Assembly (NCBI GenBank): GCA_965658355.1 | Contig: CBFHRX010000001.1 | Coordinates: forward strand, 1-64,000 | DNA: 64,000 nucleotides | Direction of reading: 5' to 3' | Origin: UBA11891 sp965658355 | Lineage (GTDB): Bacteria; Bacteroidota; Bacteroidia; Flavobacteriales; Flavobacteriaceae | Part shown: positions 24,999 to 32,330 of the stretch, in pieces | Numbering within the stretch: position 1 is the stretch's first letter | Layout of the letters: each line of letters starts with the position of its first letter | Notes under the pieces: generated by a model | The model's database searches: none | Told to the model about the DNA's origin: nothing | Seen by the model: the letters and a program-made list of their open reading frames with translations, nothing else | Position numbers and translations under genes: made by a program

Positions 24999-26379
24999 TC
25001 ATTTCTTCGGGACGAACCCATTGGTCGAACTCTTCTTCTGTTAAATAGTCTAATGCCAATGCAGCTTCTTTGAGAGTACTCCCATCTTCGTGAGCCTTGT
25101 TGGCGATTTCAGCTGCTTTGTAATACCCAATTTTTGTATTTAAAGCAGTCACGAGCATCAAGGAATTTTGAAGCATTTCTTCAATTCTTTTGTGATTGGG
25201 TTGGATGCCTACTACGCAATTATCAGCAAAACTCACACAAGCATCTCCAATCAAGCTTGCCGATTGGATAATATTCGCCGCCATCACCGGTTTGAAGACA
25301 TTGAGTTCATAATGCCCCTGGGCACCACCAAAAGTAAGAGCTACGTCATTTCCTACCACTTGAGCACAAACCATCGTCAGAGCTTCACTTTGGGTTGGAT
25401 TCACTTTACCCGGCATAATAGAGCTACCTGGCTCATTCGCTGGAATACTGATTTCTCCAATCCCTGAGCGAGGACCTGAGGCTAGTAAGCGAATGTCATT
25501 GGCAATTTTATTCAAAGACACCGCCATTTGTTTGAGGGCTCCATGAGACTCGACCAAGGCATCGTGTGCAGCCAAAGCTTCAAATTTATTTTGGGCAGAA
25601 ACAAAGGGATGTCCTGTAAAATCGGCAATGTATTGGGCTACTTTTTGGGAATAGCCTTCTGGCGTATTGATCCCTGTTCCTACAGCAGTTCCCCCCAAGG
25701 CAAGTTCGGATAAGTGGGGAAGTGTATTCTCAAGGGCCTTTATCCCGTGGTCAAGCTGTGATACATAACCTGAAAACTCTTGCCCCAAAGTAAGAGGTGT
25801 CGCATCCATTAGGTGGGTTCTACCAATTTTGACCACCTTTGCAAATGCTTCCGCTTTGGCATGCAATGCTTCACGAAGTTTTCGAATTCCTGGAAGGGTA
25901 TGGGCTACTATTTTGTCATAAGCAGCGATATGCATTCCCGTCGGGAAAGTGTCATTAGAAGATTGTGACTTGTTGACATCATCATTAGGTTGTAAGGTTT
26001 TATCCCCTTCACCTAATGTTTTTCCAGCCAATACATGGGCTCTGTTGGCAATCACTTCATTTACATTCATATTGCTTTGAGTACCTGAGCCAGTTTGCCA
26101 AATCACGAGTGGAAATTGATCATCGTGGTCTCCCGCTAAAATCTCATCACATACTTGAACGATTAAATCACGCTTCGAAGCCTCGAGTACCCCCAAATCA
26201 CAATTGGTATGTGCTGCCGCTTTTTTCAAATGTGCAAACCCATAAATGACCTCTAATGGCATGGAAGCAGCGGCTCCAATTTTAAAATTTGAACGTGAGC
26301 GTTCCGTTTGTGCTCCCCAATATACATTAGAAGGCACCTTAACTTCCCCTAGGGTATCTTTTTCGATTCGATATGACAT
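24982..26379 (-). CDS. fumC: Class II fumarate hydratase
   Basis: 465-residue oxygen-stable fumarase (fumarate to malate, TCA cycle), expected to be a cytosolic homotetramer. The fumarase/aspartase signature GSSIMPGKVNPTQSEA (about 316-331) is intact, as are the N-terminal TERSRSNFKIG, the WQTGSGTQSNMNVNEVIANRA stretch and the GRTHLMDATPLTLGQEFSGY region containing the catalytic His. The length is standard. A TATTTTTG box on the minus strand at 26408-26415, 28 bases before the ATG, is the likely -7 element. Confidence 0.96.
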   Translation of the reverse strand: MSYRIEKDTLGEVKVPSNVYWGAQTERSRSNFKIGAAASMPLEVIYGFAHLKKAAAHTNCDLGVLEASKRDLIVQVCDEILAGDHDDQFPLVIWQTGSGTQSNMNVNEVIANRAHVLAGKTLGEGDKTLQPNDDVNKSQSSNDTFPTGMHIAAYDKIVAHTLPGIRKLREALHAKAEAFAKVVKIGRTHLMDATPLTLGQEFSGYVSQLDHGIKALENTLPHLSELALGGTAVGTGINTPEGYSQKVAQYIADFTGHPFVSAQNKFEALAAHDALVESHGALKQMAVSLNKIANDIRLLASGPRSGIGEISIPANEPGSSIMPGKVNPTQSEALTMVCAQVVGNDVALTFGGAQGHYELNVFKPVMAANIIQSASLIGDACVSFADNCVVGIQPNHKRIEEMLQNSLMLVTALNTKIGYYKAAEIANKAHEDGSTLKEAALALDYLTEEEFDQWVRPEEMIGRGA

Positions 26380-26449
26380 GTAGTATTTCCTTTTTGATTT
26401 ACACTTACAAAAATATGATTCATAGGATTAATGAATTCATTTTTAGTTG

Positions 26450-26457
26450 TATTTTTG
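26450..26457 (+). promoter_or_regulatory. -7 promoter box before the 57-residue membrane protein
   Basis: TATTTTTG is a perfect TAnnTTTG match, 9 bases before the ATG at 26467. No -33 TTTG is visible at normal spacing. If used, the transcript would have only a few untranslated bases. Confidence 0.4.
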
Positions 26458-26466
26458 TGCTAAACT

Positions 26467-26640
26467 ATGGATATGTTTGAATTTGATCAATACCTTGGAT
26501 TTCTCGCTTTCTTAAGCATACTGACAATCGGCTTTTGGCTGATGATTTTCTTACTCACCTTTGTGATTCCTTACTGGCTATTTGGTGCCGCTAAAGAACG
26601 CTTTGATGAATGGCGTGAAGCCAACAAACAAAAAGAATAA
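26467..26640 (+). CDS. Small single-pass membrane protein
   Basis: 57-residue protein read from an ATG at 26467 to a TAA at 26640. A short acidic N-terminus (MDMFEFDQ) leads into a long hydrophobic stretch (about 9-40, with FWLMIFLLTFVIPYW) and a charged tail AAKERFDEWREANKQKE. No homologue is recognised. Support for it being a gene: a TAnnTTTG box 9 bases upstream, a terminator directly after the stop, divergence from fumC, and a composition typical of real small membrane proteins. An ATG two codons in is an alternative start. Confidence 0.65.
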   Translation: MDMFEFDQYLGFLAFLSILTIGFWLMIFLLTFVIPYWLFGAAKERFDEWREANKQKE

Positions 26641-26668
26641 AAAAAGAGCCTCTAAAGGCTCTTTTTTT
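26641..26668. terminator. Bidirectional intrinsic terminator
   Basis: AAAAGAGCC pairs with GGCTCTTTT around a six-base loop, with A and T tracts on both sides. It lies between the stop of the 57-residue gene (plus) and the stop of the barrel-protein gene (minus) and can serve both. Confidence 0.88.
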
Positions 26669-26673
26669 GTGTG

Positions 26674-29160
26674 TTAATATCCGTAACCTCCATCGTCACC
26701 TCCACCATCGTTGTTACCTCCGCGTCTTCCACGTTGGTTCTTTTTCTGGTTTAAGCGATAGGTAAATGTAGCAATATAGGTAGGTTGTCTCCTTTGATAC
26801 TCGGTGTAACTATTAAAAGTATCCGTAAAAGTATCGGTCATAAATCGTTGCGTATTAAAGACATCACTGATACGGAACGAAAGTGTCCCCTTGTCTTTAA
26901 AGATATCTTTGTTAATGGCTGTAGAAAGTCCTCCGAATGGCTTGCTCTCTGATTGGGCAGTGATACGGGGTCCTCTAAAGAAAACTTGATTTTGCCAGCT
27001 AATACCTTTTCCAAAATTGATGCTGGAAATAAATCGAGAAGACCAGCTGACATTTTTAGCATCAAACACAAAACCATTATAAGTTCCAATTACCTCACTG
27101 CTAAAAACGTTGAAGTTAATATTGAGTCTGACTTTACGGGAAGGGGTATAGGTTAGATTGGCTTCTCCACCATAACGTATGTTTTTGGATAAGTTAATCG
27201 GACCTCTTCTCAATACGGGTACTTCGACAAGATTAGAATCTGGATCGTTTGGATCACCACTAATCGCTACTCTATCTCCGGTGTCTTCATTTACGAATGT
27301 AAAGTTATTCGTTGTCAGTTGATAGTATATGGAGCTGTTGAAAGTAAATTTATCATAGCGTTTTAAATAGCCTAAATCAAAACTTCCAGTACTAGCAGGG
27401 TCTAAATCTGGGTTCCCCTGAAAGAAATTGGTGATACTATTTCGAGAGGGGAATGGATTCAGGAAAAAACCTCTGGGTCGGCGAATTCGTTTGGCATAGC
27501 CAAGGGTAATATTTTCGCGTTCCCCAAACTCGTATGATAAATTCACAGTCGGAAACCAATTTGTATAGCGCTTATTGGTATAATCATTGGTGGTTTGTTG
27601 ATCGATTACAATATTTGAATCTTCCATTCGCAATCCCAGTAGGATTGAAAATTTGTCCAACTTCTTTCCAAATTGCCCATAAGCGGCATTGACGTATTCT
27701 TTATATACCAAAAGATTGGTGAGGTCAAAGTCCACCGTTCTTACATTATCCTTTAAAAAGGCAACCTCATAATCTGTTTGTATGGTATTAAAGGTTCCTC
27801 TGTATCCCAATTCAATCTGGGTATTTTCATCCAATGGATAGACATAATCAACCTGTGCTAGAATTCGTTTTTGTGATTCTAGTGTCGTAACCTCTTCACT
27901 GTTGTTGATTCTGTTCTCAGGGAAAGTTTGAAAACTCGTAATTTCTGCCAGTTGATCTTCAGTACTTTCCTCGTATTGATAGGTAGCACTGATTTCATGC
28001 CCTTTGTCGTTAAATTTCTTATCATACAATCCAGAGATTTGAAACGATTCATCCAATTCAGGCTCGTATTGATCTCGTTGGTTAGAGGTAATAATAGCAC
28101 CCCCGATATTGGTGAGCTCTTCAATCGTAACACTACCATCATTGAGGCCATTGTTGTCTCTGTAGAACCCATTTAATGTAAAACTACTGCTGTCATCTAT
28201 GTAATATTCAGTACCAAGAGATAAAAAGACTTGATCTCTCTCTCTAGTGGTTTTAGAAGTTTCATATAGGAAGCTACTAGGGTCCTCCCCATTGAAATAT
28301 TCATTTTCACTCAATCCACGGCTGATATTGGTTCTTCTTCCAATCGTGTTGGTAGAAAATAAATTTATTTTTTGGGTTTTATAATTCACGGTAGCAGTGC
28401 CTCTATAAGATTCTGGTACACCTCCGTTTAGGTTAAAGTTGCCATTAAAGCCAGCTCTTTCTTGTTTCTTCAGAATAATATTAAGAATACCACCGGTGCC
28501 TTCCGCATCGTATCGAGCAGAAGGGGAGGTAATCACTTCTACTTTCTCGATAGACTCAGAGGGCAATTGTCGTAAGCCGTCCGGACCTGATATCCCGACA
28601 AGACCAGAGGGTTTTCCGTTGATCAGGATGCGTACATTGTTATTTCCTCTTAGTGCCACATTGCCTTCTACATCCACCGTAATAGAGGGGATGTTGCCTA
28701 ATACATCGGCAACACTACCGCCTCGAACTGTAATGTCTTTACCCACATTGTAGATCCTTTTGTCAAGTCTAATTTCTACTTGAGTTTGCTCACCAATCAG
28801 TTCAACCTCATCTAGTTCGTTGGTATCAATTTCTAAGGCTACCGTTCCTAAATCTAGATTGGATCGAATTAATACCTCTTCTTGGGTATTTGGTACAAAA
28901 CTGATGTATTCAATTAAGATTGTATAGCGACCTGGGAATGATTCAATTTTGAAATTCCCATTCGCATCGGTAATCCCTCCCTGAATTAAATCAGGGCGTC
29001 TGTCATTTTTTAAAGTAATGGTAGCGTATTCTAAGGGTTGATTGGTTTCTTTATCAATTACTTTTCCGCTCACACTAAATTTTGGAGGACCAGCTGGTCT
29101 TTGCCCAAAGGCAAAAAAGAGTCCCATCAGGAATAGAATTCCAAATTGTTTGATTTTCAT
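26674..29160 (-). CDS. TonB-receptor-like outer membrane beta-barrel protein
   Basis: 828-residue outer membrane protein. A signal peptide (1-20, ending in FAFGQ) is followed by a carboxypeptidase-regulatory-like beta-sandwich (about 29-105, VSGKVIDKETNQPLEYATITL), a plug-like region (about 125-220, with VADVLGNIPSITV and LRGNNNVRILINGKPSG) and a beta-strand-rich barrel with alternating aromatic residues. The tail is unusual: RGRRGGNNDGGGDDGGYGY, a Gly/Asp-rich end rather than a classic aromatic C-terminus. Such proteins import ligands via TonB or act as surface barrels. It ends an operon headed by an ECF sigma factor, which suggests envelope-stress or substrate-responsive expression. Confidence 0.87.
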   Translation of the reverse strand: MKIKQFGILFLMGLFFAFGQRPAGPPKFSVSGKVIDKETNQPLEYATITLKNDRRPDLIQGGITDANGNFKIESFPGRYTILIEYISFVPNTQEEVLIRSNLDLGTVALEIDTNELDEVELIGEQTQVEIRLDKRIYNVGKDITVRGGSVADVLGNIPSITVDVEGNVALRGNNNVRILINGKPSGLVGISGPDGLRQLPSESIEKVEVITSPSARYDAEGTGGILNIILKKQERAGFNGNFNLNGGVPESYRGTATVNYKTQKINLFSTNTIGRRTNISRGLSENEYFNGEDPSSFLYETSKTTRERDQVFLSLGTEYYIDDSSSFTLNGFYRDNNGLNDGSVTIEELTNIGGAIITSNQRDQYEPELDESFQISGLYDKKFNDKGHEISATYQYEESTEDQLAEITSFQTFPENRINNSEEVTTLESQKRILAQVDYVYPLDENTQIELGYRGTFNTIQTDYEVAFLKDNVRTVDFDLTNLLVYKEYVNAAYGQFGKKLDKFSILLGLRMEDSNIVIDQQTTNDYTNKRYTNWFPTVNLSYEFGERENITLGYAKRIRRPRGFFLNPFPSRNSITNFFQGNPDLDPASTGSFDLGYLKRYDKFTFNSSIYYQLTTNNFTFVNEDTGDRVAISGDPNDPDSNLVEVPVLRRGPINLSKNIRYGGEANLTYTPSRKVRLNINFNVFSSEVIGTYNGFVFDAKNVSWSSRFISSINFGKGISWQNQVFFRGPRITAQSESKPFGGLSTAINKDIFKDKGTLSFRISDVFNTQRFMTDTFTDTFNSYTEYQRRQPTYIATFTYRLNQKKNQRGRRGGNNDGGGDDGGYGY

Positions 29161-29190
29161 AGCTTTTTTAAATTATAGTTTTTTTAATGT

Positions 29191-29220
29191 TTATTCCTCT
29201 TCCTCTTATTCCTCTTCTTC
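29191..29220. repeat. 15-base tandem duplication spanning a stop codon
   Basis: TTATTCCTCTTCCTC (29191-29205) is followed directly by TTATTCCTCTTCTTC (29206-29220), one mismatch. On the minus strand each copy reads four or five Glu codons and a TAA, so the coding end of the upstream gene is duplicated just past its stop. Confidence 0.7.
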
Positions 29221-29661
29221 TTTCTCTCTTTCTTTTCGCATCTTTTTTATCAATCGTTGGCGAAAGCGATGTTCTAGATGCTGTAGTTGGACTGTTTTTT
29301 TAGCTCCGATAATGGAGATGAATTGCTGTAGCACTTCCTTTTTTTGGAGTAGGAATTGAATTTCTTTCTCGTTTTGTTGGTCTAAGAAGAGTTGGGCTTC
29401 TTGCTCTGTCATTTGAGACAGACTGTCTTGAAGCATTTTGTGTTCTTTGTAATAGGCTCGATGCAAGCTGTCTTTTTTGTTATCATATACTCTGAACAAA
29501 GGCCAGAATTTTTCTGCTTCTTCTATGCTTAAATCAAGTTCTTCTGTAAAAAAAGAAATCTTGTATGCTTTTACCTTTTTATGATGGTTTTTATGTTGTG
29601 AAAAACCAGCTAACTGTCCTCCTATTAAGAGGATTACCATTAAAACTCTTTTAGTATTCAT
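29206..29661 (-). CDS. Exported helical protein in ECF sigma operon (Spy/CpxP-like sensor candidate)
   Basis: About 151 residues from the ATG at 29661 (an ATG three codons upstream is possible). A signal peptide (MNTKRVLMVILLIGGQLAGFSQ) is followed by a His/Lys-rich segment and long amphipathic helices (about 30-150) with a LSIEEAEKFWPLFRVYDNKKDS segment, ending in a run of Glu. The size, location and helical make-up recall periplasmic Spy/CpxP-type or flavobacterial 'sensor of ECF sigma factor' proteins; this is inference. It overlaps the preceding gene by 11 bases and lies between the anti-sigma-like gene and the barrel gene. Confidence 0.75.
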   Translation of the reverse strand: MNTKRVLMVILLIGGQLAGFSQHKNHHKKVKAYKISFFTEELDLSIEEAEKFWPLFRVYDNKKDSLHRAYYKEHKMLQDSLSQMTEQEAQLFLDQQNEKEIQFLLQKKEVLQQFISIIGAKKTVQLQHLEHRFRQRLIKKMRKEREKEEEE

Positions 29662-30073
29662 CAGTGTCATTTTCGTTTAACCAATAGGCCTGATCTTCCA
29701 GGACCAAAAACTCTTTTACAGCTTCAGGAGTCAATTCCTCTTCATGCCATCCCCATGTAAATTCATCACTTAATTCGGTAAAGGCAGCATCGAGGTATCT
29801 TTCGGCTTCATAATCCATACTGAGGTATCCGGCAATCTGGTCGTTTTTTAGATCTTCAATAGAAGGAGAAGTCATATAGCTAGTATAATAGCCTATACTT
29901 CCCATTAATAGGATAAAGCTAGCCGCAACCGACCCTTTACTAATGGAAGGCCAAAGTTGGATTTCTTTTGTTCGTTGGGGTTCTATTCCCAATTCGGAGA
30001 ATACACGTTTCTCCAAATCCTCAAAATAAGAGGGAGGGGGCGTAGGGCGTTTAAAAGGGTAATTTGCTTTCAT
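29651..30073 (-). CDS. Single-pass membrane protein, putative anti-sigma factor
   Basis: 140 residues, no recognised domain. A cytoplasmic-like N-terminus (PTPPPSYFEDLEKRVFSELG, about 10-29) precedes one transmembrane helix (about 48-66, GSVAASFILLMGSIGYYTSY) and an acidic exported C-terminal half ending ENDTDEY. The layout (short N-domain, one membrane helix, outer domain) and its position immediately after an ECF sigma factor fit an anti-sigma factor, but there is no classical zinc-binding anti-sigma motif. It starts 33 bases after the sigma gene and overlaps the next gene. Confidence 0.72.
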   Translation of the reverse strand: MKANYPFKRPTPPPSYFEDLEKRVFSELGIEPQRTKEIQLWPSISKGSVAASFILLMGSIGYYTSYMTSPSIEDLKNDQIAGYLSMDYEAERYLDAAFTELSDEFTWGWHEEELTPEAVKEFLVLEDQAYWLNENDTDEY

Positions 30074-30106
30074 TGCAACTATTAGATTTGTATTTCGGAA
30101 AAAGGT

Positions 30107-30646
30107 TTAAGACGATTTTAAAAATTCTTTTACTTTTTTTTGAGCATGATGATGTAAGGCTTTTACATTACCCAGTGAAGTACCTAATATTTCTGCTATA
30201 GCCTTTAGTTTCAGGTTTTGGTCATAATGCATGGAAAAGACCAAGGCTTGTCTGTGAGGAAGCTGTGAAAGGGCTCGCTCAAGCTTTTTTTCCGCATTTG
30301 ATAGATCAAAATGAGAATCTGCCTTTAGTTGCTCCAGAGTCGATTGCCGAATGTCATCAACGGAAACGTTTTTGTGTTTGGCTTCTTTTTTAAGAAAGCC
30401 AAGAGCTTCATTTGTCGCGATTCGATACAGCCATGTATAGAGGGCACTGTTTCCTTGAAATTGTTCGATGTTGTGGTATACTTTGATAAAGGTGTTCTGA
30501 AGGATATCATCCGTAAATGTGGGGTTGTGGACGATACTTATGATGTGATAATACAATCGTTCTTTGTAGCTGTCAAATAAATAGGTAAACCCCTTGACCT
30601 TTGTTTCTGGATGCTGTAAAAGGGATAAAAGTTTGGCTTCTGTCAA
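30107..30646 (-). CDS. ECF-type RNA polymerase sigma factor
   Basis: 179-residue sigma-70 family protein. Region 2 spans about 20-90 (FDSYKERLYYHIISIVHNPTFTDDILQNTFIKVY, then FQGNSALYTWLYRIATNEAL) and region 4 about 120-177 (LPHRQALVFSMHYDQNLKLKAIAEILGTSLGNVKALHHHAQKKV), with no region 1 or 3, which defines the ECF group. The start is a TTG at 30646. It heads a four-gene minus-strand unit with an anti-sigma-like protein, a small exported helical protein and the barrel protein, and probably controls that unit. Confidence 0.92.
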   Translation of the reverse strand: MTEAKLLSLLQHPETKVKGFTYLFDSYKERLYYHIISIVHNPTFTDDILQNTFIKVYHNIEQFQGNSALYTWLYRIATNEALGFLKKEAKHKNVSVDDIRQSTLEQLKADSHFDLSNAEKKLERALSQLPHRQALVFSMHYDQNLKLKAIAEILGTSLGNVKALHHHAQKKVKEFLKSS

Positions 30647-30689
30647 GCGTGATTATTTGATTGATTAGACCCTTTGGGTATAAAAAGGT

Positions 30690-31040
30690 TTAATTCCCTT
30701 TTAAAAAGGAGATCAGATTTTCCAATGGTCGCCCTAGGACACCGCCTTTCCCTTCAATGATAATAGGCCTTTCAATGAGTCTGGGATTTTCTGCCAATAG
30801 GGTGAGTATTTCAGACTCAGAAAGGTCTTTGCCCTTGAATTCTTGTTTCCAAAGAGTTTCTTGTGTTCGGACTACTTCGGAGGGCTTTTTATCAATAAAA
30901 GCCAATACTTCTTTCCATTCAGAAAGCTGTAAGGGGTTTTTGAGGTATTCGATGATCTCTATAGCATAGTCTTTTTCTTGAAGATAGTGCAGTGCTTCTC
31001 TCGATTTTCGACAGCGGCTGTTATGATAGATTTTTAGCAT
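30690..31040 (-). CDS. ArsC-family (thioredoxin-fold) reductase-like protein
   Basis: 116-residue protein of the ArsC/Spx/YfgD family. The redox Cys is Cys10 in YHNSRCRKSREAL, matching the Cys of Gram-negative glutaredoxin-coupled arsenate reductases, and the RPIIIEGKGGVLGRP segment near 90 supplies the conserved Arg-Pro. Many proteins of this type are annotated arsenate reductases, but without arsenical-efflux genes nearby a role in arsenic resistance is unproven. It follows the rplT terminator on the same strand. Confidence 0.85.
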   Translation of the reverse strand: MLKIYHNSRCRKSREALHYLQEKDYAIEIIEYLKNPLQLSEWKEVLAFIDKKPSEVVRTQETLWKQEFKGKDLSESEILTLLAENPRLIERPIIIEGKGGVLGRPLENLISFLKGN

Positions 31041-31051
31041 GGTGTAAAAAT

Positions 31052-31080
31052 AAAAAAACCTGCATTATGCAGGTTTTTTT
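31052..31080 (-). terminator. Intrinsic terminator of the thrS-infC-rpmI-rplT unit
   Basis: AAAAAAACCTGCAT pairs with ATGCAGGTTTTTTT, a near-perfect symmetric hairpin with flanking A/T tracts 22 bases after the rplT stop. Being symmetric it could act in both directions; the genes on both sides read minus. Confidence 0.88.
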
Positions 31081-31101
31081 AACGAGTAGTTGTTGGTGAA
31101 T

Positions 31102-31446
31102 TTATTTTACTTTATCAACGACAGCTTTGAATGCTTCTGGGTGATTCATCGCTAAATCGGCGAGCACCTTACGGTTGAGCTCAATATTATGGGCTTTTAC
31201 TTTCCCCATAAATTGACTGTAGGACATACCGTGTAGTCTAGCACCTGCATTGATACGAGCAATCCAAAGTGCTCTGAAATTTCTTTTTTTGACACGTCTG
31301 TCACGATAGGCATAGCTCATCGCTTTGTCAACTGCATTTTTAGCAACTGTCCAAACGTTTTTTCGTCTGCCAAAGTACCCTTTGGCTTGTTTTAAGATTT
31401 TTTTACGTCGCGCTCTTGAAGCGACTGAATTTACTGATCTTGGCAT
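31102..31446 (-). CDS. rplT: 50S ribosomal protein L20
   Basis: 114-residue 23S rRNA-binding protein needed early in 50S assembly. The N-terminal extension is rich in Arg/Lys (MPRSVNSVASRARRKKILKQAKGYFGRRKNVW) and the globular half includes WIARINAGARLHGMSYSQFM, both typical. In many bacteria L20 represses its own operon by binding the mRNA. It follows rpmI after 87 bases that contain a hairpin, and ends with a strong terminator. Confidence 0.97.
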   Translation of the reverse strand: MPRSVNSVASRARRKKILKQAKGYFGRRKNVWTVAKNAVDKAMSYAYRDRRVKKRNFRALWIARINAGARLHGMSYSQFMGKVKAHNIELNRKVLADLAMNHPEAFKAVVDKVK

Positions 31447-31462
31447 AATTTTAAATTTTTTT

Positions 31463-31503
31463 GATAAGGGCGGTTTTTAAAACACTTTTAAGAGCCCTCT
31501 ATC
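31463..31503 (-). other. Hairpin between rpmI and rplT (possible L20 control element)
   Basis: On the minus strand GATA(g)AGGGC pairs with GCCCTTATC (nine pairs, one bulged G), and the loop contains a second stem TTAAAA-gtg-TTTTAA. It ends 17 bases before the rplT start. No U-tract follows that would make it a terminator. An autoregulatory site for L20 is possible but unproven. Confidence 0.4.
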
Positions 31504-31533
31504 AGGGTTTAACAAATTTGTAACCGTTGCGTC

Positions 31534-31731
31534 TTACTTAAGGCGCAATTGTTCTTTGATGCTGTTCACGTCACTGTCATGGACTAATCCAGAATGCGTC
31601 AATTTTAGTTTTCGCTTTTTGGATTTTTTAGTCAAGATGTGACTTTTGAACGCATGCTTTCTTTTGATTTTACCAGAGCCGGTAAGCTTAAAACGCTTTT
31701 TGGCACTGGATTTTGTTTTCATCTTTGGCAT
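31534..31731 (-). CDS. rpmI: 50S ribosomal protein L35
   Basis: 65-residue, very basic protein. The start MPKMKTKSSAKKRFKLTGSG and the KRKHAFKSHILTKKSKKRKR-like core are diagnostic of L35. It sits between infC (31 bases upstream) and rplT, the arrangement conserved across bacteria. Confidence 0.97.
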   Translation of the reverse strand: MPKMKTKSSAKKRFKLTGSGKIKRKHAFKSHILTKKSKKRKLKLTHSGLVHDSDVNSIKEQLRLK

Positions 31732-31762
31732 GATGTTCTTTTAATTGATTACTACTCGATAC

Positions 31763-32314
31763 TTATTTTTTGGGCGCTATGAACATAATCATTCGCTTTC
31801 CTTCCAGTTTTGGCAATTGTTCAACCTTCCCGTATTCTTCAAGGTCTTGTGCTAGTCGTAGCAATAAGATTTGTCCTTGCTCTTTAAAAACGATTGAGCG
31901 TCCTTTGAAAAAAACAAAGGCCTTTAATTTAGCTCCTTCGCTCAAAAACTTAATGGCATGTTTTTTCTTGAATTCATAATCATGCTCATCGGTTTGAGGT
32001 CCAAAGCGAATTTCTTTGATCGTTACTTTCGTAGCCTTTGACTTCAGTGCTTTCTCTCTTTTCTTCTGTTCGTATAGAAATTTCTTGTATTCAAGAATTT
32101 TACAAACAGGGGGATTGGCTTTGGGGGATATTTCCACCAAATCCAACTCCATCTCTTTAGCGAAACTGAGTGCTTTGTTAAGCCTGTAAACCCCAACTTC
32201 AATGTTATCACCGACTAAGCGCACTTCTTGTGCTGTGATTTTTTCATTGATGCGGTGCGGATCTTCTTTGATCACACGACCGGGGCGGTTCGTTCTTCGT
32301 CTACGTATTGCTAT
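31763..32314 (-). CDS. infC: Translation initiation factor IF-3 with AUA start
   Basis: 183 residues if read from an ATA codon at 32314. From there the protein begins (M)AIRRRRTNRPGR and continues into VIKEDPHRINEKI, the N-terminus expected for flavobacterial IF-3; the next standard codon, a GTG at 32275, would remove 13 conserved basic residues. An in-frame TAA lies three codons upstream of the ATA. IF-3 binds the 30S subunit and rejects non-canonical start codons, and rare starts on infC itself are the known basis of its autoregulation in E. coli (AUU). The IF-3 N-domain (LVGDNIEVGVYRL) and C-domain (KEIRFGPQTDEHDYEFK, FKGRSIVFKEQG) are complete. It starts 16 bases after thrS. Confidence 0.93.
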   Translation of the reverse strand: MAIRRRRTNRPGRVIKEDPHRINEKITAQEVRLVGDNIEVGVYRLNKALSFAKEMELDLVEISPKANPPVCKILEYKKFLYEQKKREKALKSKATKVTIKEIRFGPQTDEHDYEFKKKHAIKFLSEGAKLKAFVFFKGRSIVFKEQGQILLLRLAQDLEEYGKVEQLPKLEGKRMIMFIAPKK

Positions 32315-32330
32315 AACTTCTTATTTTTAA

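Noticed and set aside
30690..31040. Arsenic-resistance operon
   Set aside because: Only one ArsC-family gene, with no arsR, arsB, acr3 or arsA around it.
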